Shown here one piece after another: positions 1 to 6,440 of a stretch of 6,440 bases of DNA. A program made the translations under genes and the position numbers. The notes beneath the pieces are model-generated. The model worked only from the letters and a program-made list of their open reading frames with translations. It did not search any database and had not been told where the DNA came from. The stretch is from the NCBI GenBank assembly GCA_025935275.1, contig JAICVP010000124.1, positions 1-6,440 of the forward strand. Reading direction: 5' to 3'. Positions within the stretch are counted from its first letter, which is position 1. Each line of letters begins with the position of its first letter. Source of the DNA: Thermoleophilia bacterium (GTDB taxonomy: Bacteria; Actinomycetota; Thermoleophilia; Gaiellales; Gaiellaceae).

Positions 1-643
1 CGTGCGAGCCGGCGATGACCGCGCCGAGCGGGCAGCCGAGCCCCTTCGAGAGGCAGAGCGTGACCGTGTCGAACTCGCGCCCGTACTCCGCAGCCGGAGT
101 GCCGCTCGCGACGGCGGCGTTCATGAGCCGCGCTCCGTCGAGGTGCACGGAGAGCCCGTGAGCACGGGCTTCGGCGACCACCTCACGGAGATGGGCGAGC
201 GGCCAGACCCTCCCGCCGCCGCCATTGTGGGTGTTCTCAATGCAGACGAGCCGCGTCGGGGCCGTGTGCAGGTCACCCGGCGGGTTGACCGCCTCGCGGA
301 CATCTTCGGCGTTGAAGATCCCCTTCGTCGTCAGAAGCGATTTCATGACGAGCCCGGAGTGCACCGCGGGCCCACCGAGCTCGTACCGGAAGACGTGAGC
401 CATTTCCTCGGCGAGCACCTCGTCGCCCGGCTCGGTCAGCGTGCGGAGGGCAATCTGGTTCGCCATCGTCGCCGTCGGGAGAAAGACCGCCTCCTCATGG
501 CCGAGGAGCTCCGCCGCGCGCTCCTCGAGCTCGATCACGGTCGGGTCCTCCCGCTTCTGCTCGTCCCCGACCACCGCCTCGGCGATGGCGCGCCGCATCT
601 CGGGCGTCGGCTGCGTCAGCGTGTCTGAACGGAGATCGATCAC
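1..643 (-). CDS. ltaE: Low-specificity L-threonine aldolase, N-terminal 214 residues (3' end outside window)
   Basis: Cytosolic PLP enzyme of fold type I that splits L-threonine or allo-threonine into glycine and acetaldehyde. The translation opens with the family signature MIDLRSDT. It then has PTATMANQ (56-63, phosphate-binding loop; most relatives have PTGT), His83 in EMAHVF (equivalent to E. coli His83, which stacks on PLP), ENTHNGGGG (136-144), HLDGAR with Asp169 and Arg172, and CLSKGLG, whose Lys200 is the expected PLP lysine. About 130 C-terminal residues of a normal 340-residue enzyme lie left of the window. I chose GTG at 643 because it gives the canonical N-terminus. An in-frame TTG at 652 would add only three residues, and neither has a strong Shine-Dalgarno; GAG at 650-648 favours the GTG. 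It follows the cupin gene by 15 nt, as the last visible gene of the operon. Its product glycine is the substrate of the upstream gcv genes. Family assignment is sure; exact substrate preference is not. Confidence 0.93.
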   Translation of the reverse strand, partial: MIDLRSDTLTQPTPEMRRAIAEAVVGDEQKREDPTVIELEERAAELLGHEEAVFLPTATMANQIALRTLTEPGDEVLAEEMAHVFRYELGGPAVHSGLVMKSLLTTKGIFNAEDVREAVNPPGDLHTAPTRLVCIENTHNGGGGRVWPLAHLREVVAEARAHGLSVHLDGARLMNAAVASGTPAAEYGREFDTVTLCLSKGLGCPLGAVIAGSH

Positions 644-658
644 GGTGCTCAACGGTAG

Positions 659-1015
659 CTAAGCGAAAAACGTGTCGTCATCCGAGTACGGCGGCGCGCA
701 GCAGCAGAGAAAGCGCGCGCCTTCCGCTCCGGCGGTGAGCTCGTGCCAGGCGCCGGGCGGGATGAGGACCGAATCGCCGGGACCGACCTCGCGCGCCTCG
801 CCCTCGACCTCCATCTCGCCGCCGCCCTCGAGGAAGACATAGATCTCCTCGGAGCGCGCGTGGTAGTGGCGCTGCGTGGACTGCCCGGCTGCAAGGCTGG
901 CCTCGGCGAGGCTCTGGTTCGCCGCGCCTCCGAGCGCCGAATCAAGCAGGACCCGGATCGTCGAGCCGTCGAGAGTCGTGAACGCCTCGGCGTCGTCGCG
1001 GGAACGGACTTCCAT
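659..1015 (-). CDS. Small single-domain cupin (Cupin_2) protein
   Basis: A 118-residue protein with one conserved beta-barrel cupin domain. Motif 1 fits G(X)5HXH(X)4E(X)6G: Gly44, His50, His52, Glu57 and Gly64. Motif 2 is GDSVLIPPGAWH (80-91) with His91, but the usual final Asn is absent. His50, His52, Glu57 and His91 are the expected metal ligands, so a mononuclear metal site is likely. Near the C-terminus are three consecutive cysteines (104-106) followed by APPYSDDDT, a tail style I know from other small cupins. There is no signal peptide or membrane segment, so it is probably cytosolic. It begins at ATG two bases after the stop of the 100-residue gene and ends just before ltaE, so it is probably translationally coupled. 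Cupins of this size include isomerases, dioxygenases and ligand sensors; the sequence does not say which. A role linked to amino-acid breakdown is inferred only from position. Confidence 0.9.
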   Translation of the reverse strand: MEVRSRDDAEAFTTLDGSTIRVLLDSALGGAANQSLAEASLAAGQSTQRHYHARSEEIYVFLEGGGEMEVEGEAREVGPGDSVLIPPGAWHELTAGAEGARFLCCCAPPYSDDDTFFA

Positions 1016-1017
1016 CG

Positions 1018-1320
1018 TCAGCGCCGCCGGCGGGTCTGCCGCTCGAAGCGCTCGCGTTGCCGGCGCTCTGCGTCCTCGATCTTCCCGAATGTCCGCCGCA
1101 GCCAGCCGCCCTGGTCGAGCCGCTCATCGAGCGCCGCGTTCCTCGCCGCATGCTCGCGGGAGCGTTCCAGCAAGATATCCCGAAGGTCCTTCTGCTCCTC
1201 CGGGCCCAGCTCCTCGGAGAACTCCGCGATCGCAGCCGCAAAGGCGTCGCCGTCGTGGCGTTCGCGGAGCACGTTCACGCGATCCTCAAGGTCACGGCGA
1301 GACCAGACGCGGTCGGTCAT
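1018..1320 (-). CDS. Unrecognised 100-residue, highly charged, probably all-helical protein
   Basis: I do not recognise this family. It starts MTDRVWSRRDLEDRV and ends in QTRRRR. By my count 24 residues are acidic and 24 are Lys/Arg, there is no Cys, and the only Pro is at 40, which suggests an almost entirely alpha-helical soluble protein. Acidic residues are concentrated in the first half (E20-E52), and the last 20 residues are strongly basic. Two Trp (6 and 73) and an FGK stretch at 78-80 may form a small core. The gene is real on context: its ATG overlaps the gcvPB stop as ATGA, a GAAGGG Shine-Dalgarno-like stretch lies at 1329-1324, codons are GC-rich in third position, and its TGA is two bases from the cupin start. 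It could be an accessory factor for the glycine cleavage enzymes, or an RNA- or protein-binding adaptor; both are guesses from position and charge. Confidence 0.8.
   Translation of the reverse strand: MTDRVWSRRDLEDRVNVLRERHDGDAFAAAIAEFSEELGPEEQKDLRDILLERSREHAARNAALDERLDQGGWLRRTFGKIEDAERRQRERFERQTRRRR
1317..1320 (-). promoter_or_regulatory. ATGA stop/start overlap coupling gcvPB to the 100-residue gene
   Basis: The ATG of the 100-residue gene (1320-1318) overlaps the TGA stop of gcvPB (1319-1317) in the classic ATGA arrangement. This is the best evidence that the small gene is translated and made together with P-protein. Confidence 0.75.
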
Positions 1321-2812
1321 GCGCCCTTCTGCGCCTCGACCGCCTCGCCTTCGGCCCGCTCCCCGCGGAGATCGGGGTGCTGGTCGAATCCGTACTTCAC
1401 GATCGCCCGCTTGGCCGCCTTCACCTCGTCGAGGCGGCGGACCGGCCGGCGGTGCGGTGCTTCCTTGAGGATCTCGGGGTCGCTCGCGGCTTCCTCCGCG
1501 ATCTTCTCCATTGCGTCGCAAAAGGCGTCGAGCGTCTCCTTCGGCTCGGTCTCGGTGGGCTCGATCATGAGCGCCTCGGGAACGATGAGCGGGAAGTAGA
1601 TCGTCGGCGGGTGGAAGCCGTAGTCCATGAGCCGCTTCGCCACGTCGAGCGCGTTCACGCCGTGGTCGCGCTTGAGGTTCCGCGCGGAGAGGACGAACTC
1701 GTGCATGCAGAGCCGCTCGAAGGGAAGGTCGTACGTGCCCTTGAGGCGGCTGAGCATGTAGTTGGCGTTCAGCACGGCGACCTCGGACATGCGGCGAAGC
1801 TCGGGCCCGTAGGCGCGGATGAAGGCATATGAACGGACGAAGACGCCAAACGGCCCCGTGTACCCGCGCACCTTCCCGATCGACTTCGGCCGGTTGTAGT
1901 CGAGCCGAAACTCCGCGCCGTCGCGCGTGACGGTGGGCGCCGGCAGGAAGGGCTCGAGAATGTCGCGCACCGCGACCGGCCCGCCCCCGGGCCCCCCGCC
2001 CCCGTGCGGCTGCGAGAAGGTCTTGTGCAGGTTGATATGGACGATGTCGAACCCCATGTCGCCCGGCCTCGAGATTCCGCAAACCGCGTTCAGATTCGCC
2101 CCGTCGTAGTACAGAAGCGCGCCGGCTTCGTGAAAGATTTCCGCGACCTCTTCAATGTGCTCGTCGAAGAGCCCGAGCGTCGAGGGGTTGGTCAGCATCA
2201 GGCCGGCCGTCTCCTCGTTCACCTTGGCGCGCAGGTCGTCGAGATCGAGGTTCCCGCGCGCGTCGGTCTCGACCTTCTGGAGCTGGAACCCGGCCATCGT
2301 CACGCTCGCGGGGTTCGTTCCATGCGCGGTATCGGCCGTGATCACGACCTTGCGCTGCTCGGCCTCGCCACGGTCCGCGAAGTAGGCGCGCATGAGCATG
2401 AGGCCGGTGAGCTCGCCCTGCGATCCGGCGGCCGGCTGGAGCGACACGGCGTGGAGCCCGCACACCTCGGCGAGAATCTCCTGCAGCCGCCACATGAGCT
2501 CGAGCGCCCCCTGCGCTCCGTCCTCCTCCTGGAGCGGATGCAGGTCGCGGAAGCCCGGCAGCGCGACCACGCGCTCGTTCACCCGTGGGTTGTGCTTCAT
2601 CGTGCAGGAGCCGAGCGGGTAGAAGCCCGTGTCGACGCCGAAGGTCCGGTCGGCGAGAGCAGTGAAGTGGCGGACGATCTCCGGCTCCGCGAGCTCGGGT
2701 AGGCGCGGCTGCTCGGCCCGTCGCAGCTCCTCCGGCACCTCCGCGGGCGGAAGGTCGTAGCTCGGCAACGTGCCTGCCCGCCGCCCCTTCTGCGACTTCT
2801 CGAAGATGAGCT

Positions 2813-2816
<4 letters not shown>
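1317..2816 (-). CDS. gcvPB: Glycine dehydrogenase (decarboxylating) subunit 2, P-protein beta chain
   Basis: PLP-bearing half of the split P-protein (EC 1.4.4.2). With GcvPA it decarboxylates glycine and transfers the aminomethyl group to the lipoyl arm of GcvH. Visible motifs in order are YPLGSCTMKHNP (66-77), ADTAHGTNPAS (161-171, His165 expected near the PLP ring), YYDGANLNA with Asp238 (pyridine-nitrogen contact) and INLHKTFSQPHGGGGPGGGP (261-280), in which Lys265 is the PLP Schiff-base lysine. KSIGKVRGYTGPFGV and the C-terminal FHPPTIYFPL segment also match GcvPB. At 499 residues it is slightly longer than the usual 480-490; the excess is an acidic, Ala-rich tail after about residue 484. 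The start is GTG, chosen for the typical MKLIFEKSQKGRRA opening, and it overlaps the gcvPA stop as GTGA. A GAGG at 2830-2827 is a possible ribosome binding site. Its own stop overlaps the next ATG. It appears intact. Confidence 0.97.
1980..2003 (-). other. Putative G-quadruplex motif in the gcvPB sense strand
   Basis: Read on the coding strand, this tract has four guanine runs of 5, 6, 5 and 3, separated by loops of 1, 3 and 1 bases. It satisfies the G3+N1-7 quadruplex rule and would also be present in the mRNA. It encodes the glycine-rich loop just after the PLP lysine (residues 272-279), so protein constraint explains the glycines, but the choice of GGG at most of these codons makes the runs long. 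The CCC loop could instead pair with a neighbouring G-run as a hairpin. Whether it folds in the cell is unknown. Confidence 0.45.
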
Positions 2817-4135
<1,319 letters not shown>

Positions 4136-4137
4136 GC

Positions 4138-4533
4138 TTACTGCTCTTCGAGCAGCGCCTTGTACGCGGCCACGTCGAGAAGCCCCTCGGCCTCGGACGG
4201 CTCGCTGAGGCGGATCTTGATGAGCCAGCCGTCGCCGTACGGGTCGTCGTTGACCTTCTCCGGCTCGTCGACGACGACCTGGTTCACCTCGACGACCTCA
4301 CCGGAGAGCGGCGAGATGAGATCGGAGACGGCCTTGACGGACTCGACCTCGCCGTAGCTCTGGTCCGCTGCGACCGAGGCGCCCTCTTCCGGGGGCTCGA
4401 AATGCACGAGCTCGCCGAGGGCATCCTGCGCGTACCACGTGATGCCGACCGTGGCCGTGTCGCCCTCGACGCGCGCCCAGTCGTGCTCGCGGTGGTACCT
4501 CAGCTCTTCCGGATACGACTCGTCCGCAGCCAC
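4138..4533 (-). CDS. gcvH: Glycine cleavage system H protein (lipoyl carrier)
   Basis: A 131-residue cytosolic shuttle protein. Its lipoyl-lysine arm accepts the aminomethyl group from P-protein, presents it to T-protein, and is reoxidised by dihydrolipoyl dehydrogenase. Family motifs are LRYHREHDWARVEGD (11-25), VGITWYAQDALGELVHFEPP (29-48), GEVESVKAVSDL (61-72) with Lys67 as the lipoylation site, SPLSGEVVEVN (74-84), and VNDDPYGDGWLIKI (94-107). Length and order are normal; the protein is acidic, as usual for GcvH. The start is GTG, lying directly after the TAA of gcvT with no spacer, and is supported by the strongest Shine-Dalgarno in the window. A later start would cut into the conserved N-terminal strand. 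No lipoate ligase, lipoyl synthase or L-protein gene is in the window, so modification and reoxidation depend on genes elsewhere. Confidence 0.97.
   Translation of the reverse strand: MAADESYPEELRYHREHDWARVEGDTATVGITWYAQDALGELVHFEPPEEGASVAADQSYGEVESVKAVSDLISPLSGEVVEVNQVVVDEPEKVNDDPYGDGWLIKIRLSEPSEAEGLLDVAAYKALLEEQ
4144..4149 (-). promoter_or_regulatory. Ribosome binding site for gcvPA
   Basis: GAAGAG on the minus strand lies 8 nt before the GTG of gcvPA and inside the last codons of gcvH. It is a moderate Shine-Dalgarno match that supports the chosen GTG start. Confidence 0.5.
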
Positions 4534-5559
4534 TTACTCCTCCCGTTTGTAGATCGGCTTCTTCACGATATGAGCAGCGCGGGGCCTCCCGCGGAGGTCG
4601 ACGGTCACCTTCGTGTCGGGCGCGGCCAGACCGGCATCGACATAGGCGAGCCCGATGCCCTGGTCGAGCATCGGCGAGAGCGACCCCGACGTGACCGTGC
4701 CGCCTTCGTCGATCGCCATCCCCTGGCGGGGGATTCCCTTGTCGTCCATGACGAAGGCCGCGAGCTTCTCGGGGGTGCCTTCCTCCTTTTGGCGGCGCAG
4801 CACGTCCACGCCCGTGAACTCCTTGTCCAGCGCGCAGGCCCACCCGAGGCCGGCCTCGATCGGCGTGCGCTCGGGGGTGATGTCGTTCCCGTGCAGCGGG
4901 TAACAGACCTCGAGCCGCAACGTGTCGCGCGCACCCAGGCCGCAGGGGACGATGCCCGCGTCGAGGATCGCGTCCCAGAGGCGCACCGCCTCATCGGCGG
5001 CGCAGCCGAGCTCGCAGCCGCGCTCTCCGGTGTACCCGGTGCCGGCAATCAGACAGCGAACGCCGAGGACGTGATCGTCGCGGAAGGTGAACGGCTCCAC
5101 CTCGATCCCGAGCCGGCTCAGGGCCTCGGGCCCCTGCACGGCGAGCAGGGCCCAGTCCGCCGACACGTCGTCTGTCTCGGAAAGGACAGCGTGGTCGGGC
5201 TCCACGTTCGACGCGTTCACGACGAGGAGGAATTGGTCTTCGCCGCGCCGGTAGACGATCAGGTCGTCGACGATCCCGCCCTGCTCGTTCGTCAGCAGCG
5301 TGTACTGCGCCTCGCCGTCGCCGATCCTGTCGAGGTCGTTCGAAAGCCGCGCCTGCAGGTAATCGCGCGCGCCGTCTCCGGCGATCCGCAGCTGCCCCAT
5401 GTGCGAGACGTCGAAGACGCCCGCGGAGGTCCGCACCGCGCGGTGCTCGCCCACGATGGACGTGTACTGCACCGGCATCTCCCAGCCGGCAAAGGGGACG
5501 AGGCGCGCGCCGAGAGCGGCGTGGCGCTCGTACAGAGGCGTGCGCCGGAGCGTCTGCAC
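4534..5559 (-). CDS. gcvT: Aminomethyltransferase (glycine cleavage T protein)
   Basis: Tetrahydrofolate-dependent enzyme (EC 2.1.2.10) that releases ammonia from the aminomethyl-lipoyl arm of GcvH and makes 5,10-methylene-tetrahydrofolate. Its 341 residues are slightly short of the common 360. Motifs in order are LVPFAGWEMPVQY (20-32), GVFDVSHMGQL (47-57), NEQGGIVDDLIVYR (91-104) with Asp98/Asp99 containing the expected catalytic acid, VVNASN (113-118), GTGYTGERGCEL (173-184), GLGARDTLRLE (207-217), PLHGNDI (221-227), TPIEAGLGW (232-240) and the C-terminal domain with SGSLSPMLDQGIGLAYV (291-307). These separate it from sarcosine or dimethylglycine oxidase relatives, and its place beside gcvH confirms the role. 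The start is GTG, 17 nt after the lyase stop, with AGGA at 5572-5569 as ribosome binding site; the opening LRRTPLYERH is typical. No leader long enough for a glycine riboswitch precedes it. Confidence 0.97.
   Translation of the reverse strand: MQTLRRTPLYERHAALGARLVPFAGWEMPVQYTSIVGEHRAVRTSAGVFDVSHMGQLRIAGDGARDYLQARLSNDLDRIGDGEAQYTLLTNEQGGIVDDLIVYRRGEDQFLLVVNASNVEPDHAVLSETDDVSADWALLAVQGPEALSRLGIEVEPFTFRDDHVLGVRCLIAGTGYTGERGCELGCAADEAVRLWDAILDAGIVPCGLGARDTLRLEVCYPLHGNDITPERTPIEAGLGWACALDKEFTGVDVLRRQKEEGTPEKLAAFVMDDKGIPRQGMAIDEGGTVTSGSLSPMLDQGIGLAYVDAGLAAPDTKVTVDLRGRPRAAHIVKKPIYKREE
4537..4544 (-). promoter_or_regulatory. Strong ribosome binding site for gcvH inside the gcvT 3' end
   Basis: GGGAGGAG on the minus strand ends right before the gcvT TAA. 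Its GGAGG core is 5 nt from the gcvH GTG start. It is the closest match to the anti-Shine-Dalgarno sequence among the starts in this window. It fixes the gcvH start and suggests H-protein is translated more efficiently than its neighbours, in keeping with the stoichiometric excess of H-protein known for this system. Confidence 0.7.
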
Positions 5560-5568
5560 CGGAGCGGA

Positions 5569-5572
5569 TCCT
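5569..5572 (-). promoter_or_regulatory. Ribosome binding site for gcvT
   Basis: AGGA on the minus strand lies 9 nt before the GTG of gcvT, in the 17-nt gap after the tryptophanase-type gene. The match is short but well placed, and no other in-frame start codon lies between it and the upstream stop. Confidence 0.45.
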
Positions 5573-5576
5573 ATCG

Positions 5577-6440
5577 CTAACCGACCGGGCTGAAGCGGGC
5601 CGTGAAGTGGCGCAGCACCGGCGCTTCGGAGGTCATCTCGAGCCCGCGCACCGCACCCGGGTCGGCCACGATCTCGGCCGCAGCGTCCGCGGCCTGCTCG
5701 AGCTGGCGCGAGCTGTAGACGCGCCGGGGTACGGCTAGGCGGACGAGCTCGAGTGAAGGCACGCGGTTCTCGCCTGTGGCCGGGTCGCGGCCGGCCATGA
5801 CGGATCCGATCTCCACTCCGCGCACCCCGCCGGCGAGGTAGAGCGCGCCCGTGAGCGCCTGCGCCGGAAACTGAGACGCCGGGATGTCGGGCAGCATCCG
5901 CCCCGCGTTCAGGTACACCGCGTGCCCGCCGACCGGCTTGAGGATCGCGGCGCCCCGTTCCTCAAGGACCGCGCCGAGATAGGCCACCTGCTCGATGCGG
6001 TGGCGAAGGTAGTCCTCTCCGAGCACCTCCCTGAGCCCCACCGCGATCGCCTCGAGGTCCCGCCCCGCAAGACCGCCGTAGGTGGGGAAGCCCTCGAAGA
6101 CGATCCCGCGCGCCTGCAGCCGCTTGAAGAAGACCTCGTCCTCGCGGATGGCGACGAAGCCCCCGATGTTCGCGATCGCATCCTTCTTCGCGCTCATGAG
6201 GACGCCGTCGGCCTCGGAGAGCATCTCGCGGACGATGTCCGGGAGCGGCTTCTCCGCGTAGCCCGCCTCCCGCTCGCGGATGAACCACGCGTTCTCGGCG
6301 AAGCGGGCGATGTCGAGCACGAGCTTCTTCGAGTGCTCGCGCGCCAGCCGGGCGACCTCGCGGATGTTGCGCATGGAGACGGGCTGCCCGCCGCCCGCGT
6401 TGTTCGTGAGCGTCAGCATCACGATCGAGACGCGCTCGCC
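5577..6440 (-). CDS. tnaA: Tryptophanase-type beta-eliminating lyase, C-terminal 287 residues (5' end outside window)
   Basis: PLP lyase of the tryptophanase/tyrosine phenol-lyase family. The former yields indole, pyruvate and ammonia from L-tryptophan; the family can also eliminate from serine or cysteine. Visible motifs, numbered from the first codon in the window, are NAGGGQPVSM (14-23), DIARFAENAWF (43-53), SAKKD (83-87) with Lys86 equivalent to E. coli TnaA Lys270 that binds PLP, EGFPTYGGLAGRD (116-128), PVGGHAVYLNAG (169-180), FPAQAL (191-196) and VLRHFTARF (275-283). VEIG at 209-212 has Ile where tyrosine phenol-lyase has the phenol-binding Arg381 (MERG), and His278 matches TnaA His463 where that enzyme has Phe. 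Both point to tryptophanase. Parts of the middle (LAGRDLEAIAVGLRE) look more like tyrosine phenol-lyase, so the true substrate is not certain. About 180 N-terminal residues lie to the right of the window. gcvT follows after 17 nt. Confidence 0.9.
   Translation of the reverse strand, partial: GERVSIVMLTLTNNAGGGQPVSMRNIREVARLAREHSKKLVLDIARFAENAWFIREREAGYAEKPLPDIVREMLSEADGVLMSAKKDAIANIGGFVAIREDEVFFKRLQARGIVFEGFPTYGGLAGRDLEAIAVGLREVLGEDYLRHRIEQVAYLGAVLEERGAAILKPVGGHAVYLNAGRMLPDIPASQFPAQALTGALYLAGGVRGVEIGSVMAGRDPATGENRVPSLELVRLAVPRRVYSSRQLEQAADAAAEIVADPGAVRGLEMTSEAPVLRHFTARFSPVG

Noticed and set aside
2..628. 208-residue plus-strand open frame at the left edge
   Set aside because: It is opposite the threonine aldolase gene, whose frame carries all family motifs and is open to the window edge.
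653..658. Terminator between cupin and ltaE
   Set aside because: Only 6-15 nt separate the genes, with no stem-loop and T-run, so transcription probably continues into ltaE.
876..1832. 318-residue plus-strand open frame across the cupin, the small gene and gcvPB
   Set aside because: It crosses three minus-strand genes with better evidence and shows no motif of its own.
1018..2082. 354-residue minus-strand frame ending at 1018
   Set aside because: Only its last 100 residues, from the ATG at 1320, are a real gene. The upstream part is an out-of-frame reading of gcvPB and is Arg/Ala-rich.
5560..5576. Glycine riboswitch or promoter before gcvT
   Set aside because: The gap between the lyase stop and gcvT is 17 nt, far too short for a glycine riboswitch, and it shows no promoter-like elements. 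Such a control element would have to lie upstream of 6440.
4402..5580. 392-residue plus-strand open frame opposite gcvT
   Set aside because: Antisense shadow of gcvT and the start of gcvH, with low-complexity charged composition and no family motif.
5577..6440. Tyrosine phenol-lyase instead of tryptophanase
   Set aside because: The Arg381 equivalent is Ile and the Phe448 equivalent is His, both as in tryptophanase. Some uncertainty remains and is listed as a finding.

Overview
This is a GC-rich, almost fully coding stretch of bacterial chromosome. Eight genes lie head to tail on the minus strand. I read it as one polycistronic operon that continues past both window edges. The core is a four-gene glycine cleavage system: gcvT, gcvH, gcvPA and gcvPB. 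P-protein is split into two subunits, as in Bacillus, Thermus, Thermotoga and many deep-branching groups, and unlike the single-chain GcvP of Streptomyces, mycobacteria or E. coli. High GC, frequent GTG starts and a split P-protein together suggest a Thermoleophilia/Rubrobacter-like actinobacterium or another high-GC soil or thermophile lineage. This placement is an inference of modest confidence.

Layout in transcription order (right to left): 6440-5577, C-terminal 287 residues of a tryptophanase-type PLP beta-eliminating lyase, with its N-terminus outside the window; 5559-4534, gcvT; 4533-4138, gcvH; 4135-2813, gcvPA; 2816-1317, gcvPB; 1320-1018, an unrecognised 100-residue highly charged protein; 1015-659, a single-domain cupin; 643-1, the N-terminal 214 residues of a low-specificity L-threonine aldolase that runs off the left edge. 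The largest gap between genes is 17 nt. Two junctions overlap by 4 nt (GTGA and ATGA), and one start directly abuts the preceding stop. No stretch over 300 bases lacks a gene. I see no promoter, terminator, riboswitch, tRNA, rRNA, mobile element or CRISPR array in the window. Any promoter or glycine riboswitch for the operon would lie to the right of position 6440.

How the genes work together: threonine aldolase releases glycine and acetaldehyde from threonine. The P, H and T proteins then convert glycine to CO2, ammonia and 5,10-methylene-tetrahydrofolate. The fourth component, dihydrolipoyl dehydrogenase (L-protein), is not here and must be encoded elsewhere. The tryptophanase-type lyase yields pyruvate and ammonia from tryptophan, and enzymes of this family also act on serine or cysteine. 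The set therefore looks like an amino-acid catabolic and one-carbon module. The most interesting unexplained parts are the 100-residue protein coupled to gcvPB, the cupin next to ltaE, the presence of a tryptophanase-type gene in a gcv operon, and a strong G-quadruplex motif in the sense strand of gcvPB.
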